Program-made: the position numbers and the translations under genes
The notes under the pieces: model-generated
The model's input: only the letters and a program-made list of their open reading frames with translations
Databases searched by the model: none
Told to the model about the DNA's origin: nothing
Assembly (NCBI RefSeq): GCF_024170005.1
Contig: NZ_JALJXJ010000004.1
Coordinates: forward strand, 310,001-374,000
Direction: 5' to 3'
Length of the DNA: 64,000 bases
Origin: Azospirillum lipoferum
Lineage (GTDB): Bacteria; Pseudomonadota; Alphaproteobacteria; Azospirillales; Azospirillaceae
Part shown: positions 26,416-35,706 of the stretch, piece after piece
Position numbering within the stretch: the first letter of the stretch is position 1
Layout: every line of letters starts with the position of its first letter

Positions 26416-27213
26416 ATGCCCTTCATCGAAGCCGCCGGCATCACCCAGCACTATGACCTGACCGGCCCGGCCGGGGCGCCGGTGCTGCTGTTCGCCAACT
26501 CCATCGGTACCAGCTTCCAGATCTGGGATGCCGTGGTGCCGCACCTGTCGCAACGCTACCGCGTGCTGCGCTACGACATGCGCGGCCACGGCCTGACCCA
26601 GGTGACGCCGGTCACGGAGGAGGCCGGCTACAGCATGGACCTGCTCGCCGACGACGCCGCCGGCCTGCTCGACTCGCTGGGCATCGCGCGGGCCCATGTC
26701 TGCGGCCTGTCGATCGGCGGCATGATGGCGCAGCGCCTCGCCGTCAAGGCGCCGGCCCGCGTGCATGGCCTGATCCTGTGCGACACCGCCGGCATGATCG
26801 GCCCGCCCTCGATCTGGGCCGACCGCATCGCCGCCATCCGCGCCCGCGGCATGGGCGCCATCGCCGACGGGGTGATGGCGCGCTGGTTCACGCAAGGATT
26901 CCGCGAAAGCCGCCCCGACCAGATCCGCGGCTACACCGCCATGGTCGCCCGCACCACCGAGGACGGCTATGTCGGCTGTTCCATGGCGATCCGCGACGCC
27001 GACCTGCGCGCCGCCAACGCCGCCATTACCGCGCCCACCCTGGTGATCTGCGGCGCGGAGGACGTGGCGACCCCGCCCGAGGTCGCGCGCGAGCTGGCCG
27101 CCGGCATCCCCGGCGCCCGGTTCGAGCTGCTGCCCGGCGCCGCCCACATCCCCGGCGTCGAGAAGCCGACCGAGCTGGCCGCCCTGATCGACAGCTTCCT
27201 GAGGACTCTGTAA
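26416..27213 (+). CDS. pcaD: 3-oxoadipate enol-lactonase PcaD
   Basis: It hydrolyses 3-oxoadipate enol-lactone to 3-oxoadipate. The 265-residue alpha/beta-hydrolase has the nucleophile elbow CGLSIGGMMAQRLA (Ser near residue 97), the acid in CGAEDVATPPE near 215 and the His in GAAHIPGVEKP near 245. DMRGHGLTQVTP near 55 is typical of PcaD. It joins pcaC with a TAATG one-base overlap; in some bacteria the two are fused as PcaL, but here they are separate. Confidence 0.94.
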   Translation: MPFIEAAGITQHYDLTGPAGAPVLLFANSIGTSFQIWDAVVPHLSQRYRVLRYDMRGHGLTQVTPVTEEAGYSMDLLADDAAGLLDSLGIARAHVCGLSIGGMMAQRLAVKAPARVHGLILCDTAGMIGPPSIWADRIAAIRARGMGAIADGVMARWFTQGFRESRPDQIRGYTAMVARTTEDGYVGCSMAIRDADLRAANAAITAPTLVICGAEDVATPPEVARELAAGIPGARFELLPGAAHIPGVEKPTELAALIDSFLRTL

Positions 27214-27611
27214 TGGACGATAAGGATCTGTACGACCGCGGCATGGTGGTGCGCCGTTCGGTCCTCGGCGACGCCCATGTCGACCGCTCGCTGGAGCGGG
27301 CCACCGACTTCGACGCCGATTTCCAGGAGTTCATCACCAAGACCGCCTGGGGCCAGATCTGGACCCGGCCGGGCCTCGACATCCGGACGCGCAGCATGCT
27401 GACCATCGGCATGCTGGCCGCACTCGGCAAGGACGGCGAGCTGAAGCTGCACATCCGCGCCACCCGCAACACCGGCGTCACCCGCGACGAGGTGAAGGAA
27501 ATCCTGATGCAGGCCGCCGTCTATGCCGGCGTCCCGGCCGCCAACCACGCCATCGCGCTGGCCCGCGCCGTCTATGCCGAGATGGACGAAGAGGACGCCC
27601 GAAAGGGCTGA
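27213..27611 (+). CDS. pcaC: 4-carboxymuconolactone decarboxylase PcaC
   Basis: It converts 4-carboxymuconolactone to 3-oxoadipate enol-lactone with loss of CO2. The 132 residues match the normal PcaC length of about 130, an all-helical AhpD-like fold. Key pieces are GMVVRRSVLGDAHVDRSLER, TKTAWGQIWTRPGLDIRTRS and ELKLHIRATRNTGVTRDEVK, with YAGVPAANHAIALA carrying the conserved Asn-His. It starts inside the pcaD stop codon. Confidence 0.95.
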   Translation: MDDKDLYDRGMVVRRSVLGDAHVDRSLERATDFDADFQEFITKTAWGQIWTRPGLDIRTRSMLTIGMLAALGKDGELKLHIRATRNTGVTRDEVKEILMQAAVYAGVPAANHAIALARAVYAEMDEEDARKG

Positions 27612-27629
27612 CAAGTTGGGGTGAACAGC

Positions 27630-29003
27630 ATGACCGTCCTCCACCACGCCGACCCGCTGCTCGACCCGCTCTTCACCAGCGACGCGGCGGCCGATGCCTT
27701 CTCGCCGACGGCAAGGCTGCAAGCCATGCTGGAGTTCGAGGCGGCCCTGGCGCGGGCGGAGGCGGCGGTCGGCGTCATCCCCACCCATGCCGTCCCGGCC
27801 ATCGAGGCGGCCTGCAAGGCCGACCTCTACGACCTCGACGCGTTGGGGGCGGAGGCGGCGCTGGCCGGCAACACCGCCATCCCGATGGTCAAGCACCTGA
27901 CCCGTACGGTGAAGGCCGCCGACGAGGAGTCCTCCCGCTACGTCCATTGGGGCGCCACCAGCCAGGACGCCATGGACAGCGGCCTGATGCTGCAACTGCG
28001 CCGCTTCCTCGACGGGCTCGACGCCGATCTGGCGGCGCTCGCCGGTGGTCTGGCCGAGCTTGCCGACCGCCACCGTGCCACCCCGATGGTCGCCCGGACT
28101 TGGCTGCAACACGCCCTGCCGACCACCTTCGGGCTGAAGGCCGCCGGCTGGCTCGACGCGCTGGGCCGCGACCGCCAGCGCATCGCCGCCGCCAGCAAGC
28201 GCATCGCCCTGCAATTCGGCGGCGCCGCCGGCACGCTGGCGGCACTGGGCGACGCCGGCCCGGCGGTGGCGGAGGCCCTGGCGAAGGAGCTGGACCTCCC
28301 CCTGCCCGCCCTGCCCTGGCACGCCAGCCGCGACCGCGTCACCGAACTGGCCTCTGCCCTCGGCATCCTCGCCGGCACGCTCGGCACGCTCGGCCGCGAC
28401 ATCTCGCTGATGATGCAGATGGAGGTCGCCGAAGCCTTCGAGCCCGCCGCCCCCGGCCGCGGCGGTTCCTCCACCATGCCGCACAAGCGCAACCCGGTGT
28501 CCTGCGCCGTCCTGCTCTCCACCGCCATCCGAGCCCCGGCCCTGGTCGGCGGGCTGCTGGCGGCGCAGGTGCAGGAGCATGAGCGCGGCCTCGGCGGCTG
28601 GCATGCCGAGTGGCAGGCGCTGCCCGACCTCTGCCGCCTCGTCGCCGGCGCCGCCCGCCATGCCCGCGAGACCGTCGCCGGCCTGACCGTCGATGCGGAA
28701 CGCATGCGTGCCAACCTCGACCTGACCCGCGGCCTGATCCTGGCGGAGGCGGTGACCATGGCGCTGGGCGACCGCATGGGCCGCATGGCCGCCCATTCCC
28801 GCGTCGCCGAGGCCAGCCGCCACGCCGCCAAAGCCGCCCGCCCGCTGCGCGACGTGCTGGCCGAGGATGCCGAGGTGATGCAGGCGCTGGGTGCCGAGGC
28901 GCTCGACCGCCTGTTCGATCCGCTGCGCTACACCGGCGCAGCGGCCCATTTCATTGACCGCGTATTGGACGACCACAGATCCCAACAGCGTCAGCAGAAC
29001 TGA
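27630..29003 (+). CDS. pcaB: 3-carboxy-cis,cis-muconate cycloisomerase PcaB
   Basis: It lactonises 3-carboxymuconate to 4-carboxymuconolactone. It belongs to the fumarase/aspartase family, with the signature GSSTMPHKRNPVSCAVLL near residue 285 and HWGATSQDAMDSGLM near 105. I favour ATG 27630 (457 residues), which has GGGGTG at a better distance than the GTG at 27621. The C-terminal 80 residues form the helical domain of this family. A 25-base gap with AAGGAGG separates it from pcaH. Confidence 0.93.
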   Translation: MTVLHHADPLLDPLFTSDAAADAFSPTARLQAMLEFEAALARAEAAVGVIPTHAVPAIEAACKADLYDLDALGAEAALAGNTAIPMVKHLTRTVKAADEESSRYVHWGATSQDAMDSGLMLQLRRFLDGLDADLAALAGGLAELADRHRATPMVARTWLQHALPTTFGLKAAGWLDALGRDRQRIAAASKRIALQFGGAAGTLAALGDAGPAVAEALAKELDLPLPALPWHASRDRVTELASALGILAGTLGTLGRDISLMMQMEVAEAFEPAAPGRGGSSTMPHKRNPVSCAVLLSTAIRAPALVGGLLAAQVQEHERGLGGWHAEWQALPDLCRLVAGAARHARETVAGLTVDAERMRANLDLTRGLILAEAVTMALGDRMGRMAAHSRVAEASRHAAKAARPLRDVLAEDAEVMQALGAEALDRLFDPLRYTGAAAHFIDRVLDDHRSQQRQQN

Positions 29004-29027
29004 CCGCCGCCAAGGAGGACTCCCGAG

Positions 29028-29750
29028 ATGGACACAGCCGTTCCCGAGCCGGAGGGCGATTTCGGCCCCCGCGATTGGGCGCAACACCCGCCCTACCTGT
29101 CGCCGCTCTACAAATCGACGGTGCTGCGCTCGCCGCGCAAGCCGCTGATCCCGATGAAGCAGGGACTGTCGGTCCGCACCGGCCCGGTGTTCGGCCATGA
29201 CAGCGTCGATGCGCTGGACGGCGACCTGACGAAGAACGGCCGCGTCAACGGCGAGCCGATCGGCGAGCGCATCATCGTCACCGGCCGCGTGCTGGACGAG
29301 AGCGGCCGGCCGGTGCCGCACACGCTGCTGGAGATCTGGCAGGCCAATGCCTGCGGCCGCTACGTCCACCGCTGGGACCAGCACGACGCGCCGCTCGACC
29401 CCAACTTCTTCGGCGCCGGCCGATGCATCACCGATGCCGAGGGCCGCTACCGCTTCACCACGATCAAGCCCGGCGCCTATCCCTGGGGCAACCACCACAA
29501 TGCCTGGCGGCCGGCGCACATCCATTTCTCACTGTTCGGGCCGTCCTTCCTGACCCGGCTGGTCACCCAGATGTATTTCCCCGGCGATCCGCTGCTGCCG
29601 CTCGACCCCATCTACAACGGGGTGCCGGAGGGGGCCCGCGAGCTGCTGATCTCCCGCTTCTCCATCGACGTGACCGAGCCGGTGTGGGCGCTCGGCTATG
29701 AGTTCGACATCGTCCTGCGCGGACGCCAAGCCACGCCGATGGAGGGCTGA
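29028..29750 (+). CDS. pcaH: protocatechuate 3,4-dioxygenase beta subunit PcaH
   Basis: This is the iron-bearing subunit that cleaves protocatechuate between its hydroxyls. The 240 residues include IIVTGRVLDESGRPVPHTLL, the intradiol dioxygenase repeat. Iron ligands can be seen: the Tyr in CGRYVHRWD, the Tyr in KPGAYPWGNHHNAW, and the two His in RPAHIHFSLFG. N-terminal HPPYLSPLYKSTVLRSPRKP is typical of PcaH. It is separated from pcaG by five bases. Confidence 0.96.
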   Translation: MDTAVPEPEGDFGPRDWAQHPPYLSPLYKSTVLRSPRKPLIPMKQGLSVRTGPVFGHDSVDALDGDLTKNGRVNGEPIGERIIVTGRVLDESGRPVPHTLLEIWQANACGRYVHRWDQHDAPLDPNFFGAGRCITDAEGRYRFTTIKPGAYPWGNHHNAWRPAHIHFSLFGPSFLTRLVTQMYFPGDPLLPLDPIYNGVPEGARELLISRFSIDVTEPVWALGYEFDIVLRGRQATPMEG

Positions 29751-29755
29751 CCGTC

Positions 29756-30313
29756 ATGAGCCAAACGTTGAAACAGACCCCGTCCCAGACCGTCGGCCCC
29801 TATTTCGCCTATGCCTGGACGCCGGAACTCTACGGCCGTCGCCCGCTGGCGACCAACCGGCTGGCCAGCCGCGACACCCCTGGCGAGCACATCCGCATCG
29901 AAGGCGTGGTCTATGACGGCGAGGGTGCCCCGATCCGCGACTGCGTGGTGGAGATCTGGCAGGCCGGCGCCGACGGCAGGCACGCCCCCGGTGCCGCCGG
30001 CTTCGGCCGCTGCGGCACCAACGACGCCGGCTATTACTTCTTCGACACGGTGAAGCCCGGCGCCTGCGATCCCGGCCACGCCCCGCACATCGCGGTGACG
30101 GTGTTCGCCCGCGGCATGCTGAGCCACGCCTTCACCCGCCTGCATTTCTCCGACGAGGCCGCGGCGAACGAGGCCGACCCGGTTCTGGCGAGCGTCCCCG
30201 CCGACCGCCGCGACACCCTGATCGCACAGCGTGCCGAGGTGCCGGGCGGGGTGGTCTACCGCTTCGACATCCATGTCCAGGGCGAAGCCGAGACGGTGTT
30301 CTTCGACTGTTGA
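29756..30313 (+). CDS. pcaG: protocatechuate 3,4-dioxygenase alpha subunit PcaG
   Basis: This structural partner of PcaH lacks the iron site but shapes the active pocket. The 185 residues start with the family's TPSQTVGPYFAYAWTPELYG. IRIEGVVYDGEGAPIRDCVV and CGTNDAGYYFFDTVKPGACD repeat the intradiol fold, and the end GVVYRFDIHVQGEAETVFFDC is the standard PcaG tail. It is the last gene of the eight-gene operon and is followed directly by a perfect hairpin. Confidence 0.96.
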   Translation: MSQTLKQTPSQTVGPYFAYAWTPELYGRRPLATNRLASRDTPGEHIRIEGVVYDGEGAPIRDCVVEIWQAGADGRHAPGAAGFGRCGTNDAGYYFFDTVKPGACDPGHAPHIAVTVFARGMLSHAFTRLHFSDEAAANEADPVLASVPADRRDTLIAQRAEVPGGVVYRFDIHVQGEAETVFFDC

Positions 30314-30320
30314 AACCGGC

Positions 30321-30348
30321 GGGGGAGCCGTCGGCCGACGGCTCCCCC
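30321..30348. terminator. perfect hairpin between convergent pcaG and chemoreceptor genes
   Basis: GGGGGAGCCGTCGG is followed directly by its exact reverse complement, a 14-base-pair stem. It lies between two converging genes and could stop both transcripts, though no T-run follows on either side. Confidence 0.6.
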
Positions 30349-30354
30349 ACCCTC

Positions 30355-32439
30355 TCAGCCCTCCCGGATCGTCGCCACGAAGCGCTGCACTTCGCTGCGC
30401 AGCTGCGCCGACTGGTGCGACAGCGTGTCGGCCGCCGCGCGGGCCTGGGAGGCCATGCTGCCGGTCTCGCCGGCGGCGCGGGTGACGCCGTCGATGTTGG
30501 TCGACACTTCGCGGGTGCCGGCGGCGGCCTGCTGGACGTTGCGGCTGATCTCGCGGGTCGCCGCCCCCTGCTCCTCCGCGGCGGCGGCGACGGCGGTGAC
30601 CGTCTCGCTGATGCCCAGGATGGTGCGGCCGATGGCCTGGATGGCGCCGACGGCGTTGCCGCTGACCGCCTGGATCTCGGCGATCTGGGCGGCGATCTCC
30701 TCCGTCGCCTTGGCGGTCTGGCTGGCGAGGTTCTTCACCTCCTGCGCCACCACGGCGAAGCCCTTGCCAGCCTCCCCCGCCCGCGCCGCCTCGATGGTGG
30801 CGTTCAGCGCCAGCAGGTTGGTCTGGCCGGCGATCGACTGGATCAGGTTCACCACCTCGCCGATCTTCTGCGCCGCTTCGGCCAGACCGGCGACGGTGCC
30901 GTTGGTCTTCTCGACCTCCCCCACCGCGTCGTTGGCCATGCGGGAGGAGGCGGCGATGCGCTGGTTGATCTCCTCGATGGAGTGGGACAGCTCCTCCGCC
31001 GCGGCGGCCACCGTCTGCACGTTGCCGCTGGCGACGTCGGCGGCGCTGGCGACCGCCGCGGCCTGGGCGTTGGTCTGCTCGGCGATGGCCGACAGCCCTT
31101 CCGAATCGGTGCGGATCGCCTCGGCCTGCCGGGCCACATTGGCGACCACGTCGCCGACCGAGCCTTCGAAGCGGTCCGCCAGCCGGGCCAGTTCCTGCCT
31201 GCGCTGTTCGGCGGCGCGCTGCTCGTCCAGGCGGCGCTGCTCCTCCATCTCGGCGACGCGGCCGGCATTCTCCTTGAACAGCTGGAGCGCCTGGTTGATG
31301 GCGCCGATCTCGTCGGCGCGGTCGCGGTCGGCCACCTCCACGTCGCGCCGCCCGGCGGTCAACGCCTGGATGGTGGCGACGATCCGGCGCAGCGGCTGCC
31401 CGACCACCATGCGGCTGGTCAGCCACAGCGCCAGCAGAAGCCCGAGGGTCAGCAGGACCGCCCCCACCGCGATGAAGGTGCGCAATTCCTGCTTCGGCAC
31501 CTCGACCTGATTGATCGGCAGGTTGACCAGGATCGACCAGGGCGTCCCCGTGCCGTCGATGACGACCGGCTTGAACAGCTGCTTCACCTCGGTCTTCAGG
31601 CTGGCCGACACCGAGAAATGGGCGAAGGTCCGGCCCTCGCGGATGGCGGGCATGGCGTCCTTCAGCCGGGCGTTGGTCTCCAGGATCGGCTTGCCCAGAT
31701 GGTCGGGGTTGCTGTAGGCCGCCCACGCGCCGCCGTTGGAGATCAGGAAGACGGAGCCCGTTCCGAATGGCTTCGCCGATTTCAGCTCGTTCCAGATTTC
31801 GTCGTTGGCGATGTCCACGCCGGCAACGCCGATGACCTTGCCGTCTTCCATGATCGGAACGACAAGCGACACCATCAGAACATTTTTACCGGCGACGAGA
31901 TAGGAATAAGGCTCGACGATGACTTCACGCTTCGTGCGTTTGGCTTCGGTATAGTAAAAGCCGTCGGGGCCGGAGCTTTCATAATGGGACAGCGGCTGAT
32001 AATTGATCTTGTCGCCGACCCTGTTCCAGTAGGGTATGAACCGCCCGGTGGAGTCTCCGGTGGGGGCGTTTACGAAGTCCTTGTCCCGGCCGTCGAGGGC
32101 GTTCGGCTCCATGCCCACCCAGACACCCAGCAGCTTGGGATCGGCGATCAGCAGGCTTTTCAGCCACGCGCTCACCTTGTCGCGATCGACAATTCCCTGG
32201 CGCTTCAGGGCGAGCAGGGTGGTGCTCACATGGCGGCTGATGTTCATCGCCTCGTTCAGCCGCCGTTCGACGGTGGCGGCGTGAAACTTGCCCAGTTCCT
32301 CTCCGACCTCGAAGGACAGCGCGTCGGTATCCGCCCCACTCTTGGCAGAAATCACCACCGTGCCCAAACCCAATCCAACCAGGAGAACAAAGCCGATCGC
32401 AAGCACCAGCTTGGTCACCAAAGGCAGTTTCTTGAACAT
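30355..32439 (-). CDS. methyl-accepting chemotaxis protein with dCache-type periplasmic sensor
   Basis: I chose ATG 32439 with GGGGTG upstream (694 residues); the frame is open to 32541. The first membrane segment is [20 protein letters not shown] (about 10-30) and the second [20 protein letters not shown] (about 325-348). Between them is a double-Cache sensor with [20 protein letters not shown] and [25 protein letters not shown] segment follows, then a classic signalling tip with [20 protein letters not shown]. It converges on pcaG. It might sense aromatic acids, but dCache domains bind many ligands and only location supports this. Confidence 0.93.
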   Translation of the reverse strand: MFKKLPLVTKLVLAIGFVLLVGLGLGTVVISAKSGADTDALSFEVGEELGKFHAATVERRLNEAMNISRHVSTTLLALKRQGIVDRDKVSAWLKSLLIADPKLLGVWVGMEPNALDGRDKDFVNAPTGDSTGRFIPYWNRVGDKINYQPLSHYESSGPDGFYYTEAKRTKREVIVEPYSYLVAGKNVLMVSLVVPIMEDGKVIGVAGVDIANDEIWNELKSAKPFGTGSVFLISNGGAWAAYSNPDHLGKPILETNARLKDAMPAIREGRTFAHFSVSASLKTEVKQLFKPVVIDGTGTPWSILVNLPINQVEVPKQELRTFIAVGAVLLTLGLLLALWLTSRMVVGQPLRRIVATIQALTAGRRDVEVADRDRADEIGAINQALQLFKENAGRVAEMEEQRRLDEQRAAEQRRQELARLADRFEGSVGDVVANVARQAEAIRTDSEGLSAIAEQTNAQAAAVASAADVASGNVQTVAAAAEELSHSIEEINQRIAASSRMANDAVGEVEKTNGTVAGLAEAAQKIGEVVNLIQSIAGQTNLLALNATIEAARAGEAGKGFAVVAQEVKNLASQTAKATEEIAAQIAEIQAVSGNAVGAIQAIGRTILGISETVTAVAAAAEEQGAATREISRNVQQAAAGTREVSTNIDGVTRAAGETGSMASQARAAADTLSHQSAQLRSEVQRFVATIREG

Positions 32440-32553
32440 CGAAACACCCCGCGACATGCCCGAATGACGGGACGACACCCGGACCGATTGTCTCGCGGTT
32501 CTGTTAAATTCGAGTAAATTGAAATCTAATATATCTGCCAAGCCAACAGTTAA

Positions 32554-32568
32554 TGAGAGCGCTTCTCA
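32554..32568. promoter_or_regulatory. inverted repeat upstream of the chemoreceptor
   Basis: TGAGA-GCGCT-TCTCA is a palindrome about 115 bases upstream of the chemoreceptor start, within an AT-rich stretch (32500-32660) that holds no gene. It may be an operator; no binding protein can be named. Confidence 0.3.
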
Positions 32569-32664
32569 AAACCCGACCAAGCACTCATACCCGCATCCGC
32601 AAACCATACTTAAGGACAAATTTGCGAATCGTTCCGATACATACAACCCTCACTGGAAGATCAT

Positions 32665-32701
32665 AAAAACAAAGGGGGCGGACCGGCTGCCCGGCCCACC
32701 C
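32665..32701 (-). terminator. intrinsic terminator of the gntK-dctQMP operon
   Basis: Read on the minus strand, GGGTGGGCCGG pairs with CCGGTCCGCCC around a GCAG loop (one mismatch and one wobble) and is followed by CCTTTGTTTTT. It lies about 45 bases past the dctP stop. Confidence 0.75.
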
Positions 32702-32744
32702 CCCGGCCCACCCCCTTGCATCACTCCGGCCTGCGCCGCCGCGG

Positions 32745-33752
32745 TTACTTGCGGGCGGCGGCGATGGCAGCCTGCAGGTCCTTCAGCACCTCGGCACCGC
32801 CGTCGGCGGCGTACTTGTCGAAGGCCGGCTTGACCATCTCGCGCATGCGCTCCAGCTCGGCCGGGCTCAGCTCGTTGATCTGCATGCCCTTTTCCTTCAG
32901 ATAGGCCACGCTCTGTGCCGAGGCCTCGCGGCTGTCCTTGCGCTCGAAGTCGCGCGAGGCGACGGCGGCCTCCTGCAGGATCTTCTTCTCGTCCGCCGAC
33001 AGGCCATCCCACCAGCGCTTGCTGGCCATCATGATCCACGGGCTGTACACGTGGCGGGAAATCGTCAGGTACTTCTGCACTTCATAGAACTTGGACGACT
33101 GGATGGTGGTGACCGGGTTCTCCTGGCCGTCGACCGTGCCGGTCTCCATCGCCGTGAACAGTTCGGAGAAGGCCAACGGCACCGCGTTGGCGCCGAAGCG
33201 GTTGAACATGTCGATGTAGACCGGGTTCTGCATCACGCGCAGCTTGATGCCGCCCATGTCCTCGACCTTGGTGATCGGCCGCTTGCTGTTGGTCAGGTTG
33301 CGGAAGCCGTTCTCCCAATAGACCAGCCCGACCAGCCCCTTGTCGCTCAGCGACTTCATCAGCTTCTCGCCGAACGGGCCATCCAGGACGGCATCGGCCT
33401 CCTTCTCGTTGTTGAACAGGAAGGGCAGGTCATAGACGCCGAAATCCTTGACCACGCCGACCAGGGTGGCGGTGGAGCCCACCATCATCTCCTGCGCGCC
33501 GCCGATCAGGGTGTTCTGCATCTGCATGTCGCTGCCCAGGCTGCTGTCGCCGAAGCCCTTCACCTTCAGCTTGCCGCCGCTGCGCTTGGAGACTTCTTCG
33601 GAGAAGAACTTGACGGCGCGGCCCTGGTTGCTGCTCTCCGACAGGCCGTAGCCGAAGCGGATGATGCGGGACTTGACGTCCTGGGCGGAAGCGGCGACCG
33701 GGGCCAGCAGGGCGGCGGCGATGCCGGTGGCGAGAAGCAGTTTGCGGAACAT
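32745..33752 (-). CDS. dctP: TRAP transporter substrate-binding protein, DctP family
   Basis: This periplasmic protein captures an organic acid for the DctQM permease. The 335 residues start with a signal peptide ending LLAPVAASA before QDVKSRIIRFGYG. The family signature with the ligand-binding Arg is GGIKLRVMQNPVYIDMFNRF near residue 165, then GANAVPLAFSELFTAMETGT and VDGQENPV. It looks like the sugar-acid (YiaO-like) branch. It is the last gene of the operon that begins with gluconokinase, so gluconate or a related aldonate is the most likely ligand; this is inference. Confidence 0.92.
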   Translation of the reverse strand: MFRKLLLATGIAAALLAPVAASAQDVKSRIIRFGYGLSESSNQGRAVKFFSEEVSKRSGGKLKVKGFGDSSLGSDMQMQNTLIGGAQEMMVGSTATLVGVVKDFGVYDLPFLFNNEKEADAVLDGPFGEKLMKSLSDKGLVGLVYWENGFRNLTNSKRPITKVEDMGGIKLRVMQNPVYIDMFNRFGANAVPLAFSELFTAMETGTVDGQENPVTTIQSSKFYEVQKYLTISRHVYSPWIMMASKRWWDGLSADEKKILQEAAVASRDFERKDSREASAQSVAYLKEKGMQINELSPAELERMREMVKPAFDKYAADGGAEVLKDLQAAIAAARK

Positions 33753-33801
33753 GGTGTCGGTCTCCCTTAACCGTCTGGTGTTTGGTTGGTTTTGTCAGGC
33801 G

Positions 33802-35079
33802 TCAGTGGAAGATGTGCAGCGGCACGGTGATGATCTCCGGCACGGCGATCAGCAGCCCCACCAGCACGATGTAGGTCAACAGGAAGGGCCAGATGCCCTT
33901 GGTGGCGCTTTCCAGCGAGATGCGGGCGACGCCGCACACCACGTTCAGCACCGTGCAGACCGGCGGATGGATCAGCCCCAGCGTGCCGATCAGCACGAAC
34001 ATCACGCCGAAATAGGTCGGGTCGATGCCGGCCTTGATCGCCAGCGGGGTCAGCACCGGACCCAGCACCAGGATGGTCGGCGTCAGGTCCATCACCGTGC
34101 CGACGGCCAGCAGAAGCAGGGCGATGGCCAGCATCAGCATCTTCGGATGGCTCATCAGCGGGGCCAGCAGCTCGGTCATCTGCTGCGGCAGGTCGGCCAG
34201 CGTCACCATGTAGGACGACACCAGCGCCGCGGCGCACAGGAACATCACCGTGCTGGTGGTGCGCGCCGCCTGGACCAGCAGCGGCACCAGCTGCGGCAGC
34301 GTCACCTGCCGGTAGACGAACAGCGCCACCAGCAGCGAATAGACGGCGGCGACCACCGCGGCCTCGGTCGGCGTGAAGATGCCGCCGCGCAGGCCGCCGA
34401 TGATGATGACCGGCAGGGCCAGCGCCCAGACGCCGTCGGTCAGCGCCTTCACCCGCTCCCGCCCGCTCGCCTTCGGCTGCAGCTTCACCGTCATGTCGCG
34501 GACGACGAAGACCCAGGCGCCGATCAGGCCCAGCCCCATCAGCAGGCCGGGGACGATGCCGCCCATGAACAGCGCGCTGATCGAGGTGTTGGTGGTCACG
34601 CCGAAGATGATGAAGGGCATGCTGGGCGGGATGATCGGGGCGATGATGCCGCCCGACGCGATCAGGCCCGCCGCGCGCGGCACCGGATAACCGTGGTCGC
34701 GCATCATCGGGATCAGCAGCGTGGCGAGTGCGGCCGTGTCGGCGATGGCGGATCCCGACAGGCTGGCCAGCATCACCGACGCGCCGATGGTGACGTATCC
34801 AAGCCCGCCCTTGATGTGGCCGACCAGGCTGACCGCCAGGTTGATGATGCGTTGCGAGATGCCGCCGGCATTCATCAGCTCGCCGGCCAGGATGAAGAAG
34901 GGCACCGCCATCAGCGGATAGTTGTCGGCGCCGTTCAGCATGTTCTGGGCGACCAGCTGGGCGTCGAAGAAGTCGAGATGGACCATCAGCGCGACGCCGG
35001 TCAGCATCAGCGCGAAGGCGATGGGCATGCCGAGCAGCATGAAGCCGAACAGCGAGCCCAGGAAAATGGTGAGCGTCAT
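33802..35079 (-). CDS. dctM: TRAP transporter large permease, DctM family
   Basis: The 425-residue inner-membrane protein carries about 12 hydrophobic segments and performs sodium-driven uptake together with DctQ. Family marks are NYPLMAVPFFILAGELMNAG, the SLSGSAIADTAALATLLIPM stretch and ASGGIIAPIIPPSMPFIIFG, followed in the second half by LILGP-like TILVLGPVLTPLAIKAGIDP and the typical HPPVCTVLNVVCGVA. It lies 39 bases from dctQ and 49 from dctP in the same transcript. Confidence 0.95.
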   Translation of the reverse strand: MTLTIFLGSLFGFMLLGMPIAFALMLTGVALMVHLDFFDAQLVAQNMLNGADNYPLMAVPFFILAGELMNAGGISQRIINLAVSLVGHIKGGLGYVTIGASVMLASLSGSAIADTAALATLLIPMMRDHGYPVPRAAGLIASGGIIAPIIPPSMPFIIFGVTTNTSISALFMGGIVPGLLMGLGLIGAWVFVVRDMTVKLQPKASGRERVKALTDGVWALALPVIIIGGLRGGIFTPTEAAVVAAVYSLLVALFVYRQVTLPQLVPLLVQAARTTSTVMFLCAAALVSSYMVTLADLPQQMTELLAPLMSHPKMLMLAIALLLLAVGTVMDLTPTILVLGPVLTPLAIKAGIDPTYFGVMFVLIGTLGLIHPPVCTVLNVVCGVARISLESATKGIWPFLLTYIVLVGLLIAVPEIITVPLHIFH

Positions 35080-35118
35080 GGCGGCGTCTCCGTCCGCAAA
35101 AGGTCTTCCGGGCTTGGC

Positions 35119-35706
35119 TCAGTGCTTGACGGCGGCGGGGGCGGCGCCGGGATGGCTGCCGGGCGCAGGCGGCGCCACGGCGGGACCGTGCGATTCCGGA
35201 TGGTCCATCATCGTGTCCGGGTCGCCGGGGATGCGGGCGCCGGGCTGGTTGGTGACGATCCGCCACAGGTTCGCCAGCACGATCAGCGTCATGGCGATGG
35301 CCGGGAAGAAGCCGGCCGCGGCGTAGATCGCCATCGGGAAGCGCAGGACGGTGGAGAAGGTCTCCATGCCGATCAGCAGCTGAATCCAGCTGCCCTGCAC
35401 GAACAGATAGAGCGCGTAGAGGATCATCAGGTGCGAGATCACCGCGCAGGCCCGGCGCACCTTGAACGGCAGCCGGCTTTGCAGGATCTCCAGCCCGAGA
35501 TGGCGCTGGTGGCGCAGCGCCACGGTGGCGCCCAGGAACACCAGCCAGACGAACATCAGCCGCGCGATCTCCTCAGCCGCGACGATGCCGCTGCTGAAGA
35601 TGTACCGCAGGACGACGTTGCTGAAGACGAGACCGACCATGATCGCCAGCATCGCCGCCATGATCCATTCGGTGATCCGCTCCAGCAGATCCGCCACGCT
35701 CCTCAT
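35119..35706 (-). CDS. dctQ: TRAP transporter small permease, DctQ family
   Basis: A 195-residue four-helix membrane protein that assists DctM. The first helix region AAMLAIMVGLVFSNVVLRYI and AEEIARLMFVWLVFLGATVA with LRHQRHLGLEILQSRLP are typical of DctQ. The last 30 residues form a Pro/His/Ala-rich cytoplasmic tail. Its ATG overlaps the gluconokinase stop by four bases, which couples kinase and transporter translation. Confidence 0.92.
   Translation of the reverse strand: MRSVADLLERITEWIMAAMLAIMVGLVFSNVVLRYIFSSGIVAAEEIARLMFVWLVFLGATVALRHQRHLGLEILQSRLPFKVRRACAVISHLMILYALYLFVQGSWIQLLIGMETFSTVLRFPMAIYAAAGFFPAIAMTLIVLANLWRIVTNQPGARIPGDPDTMMDHPESHGPAVAPPAPGSHPGAAPAAVKH

Noticed and set aside
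24949..29525. Long minus-strand frames of 732 and 852 codons opposite the pca genes
   Set aside because: They are shadows of pcaJ to pcaH, which are certain by motif, order and spacing.
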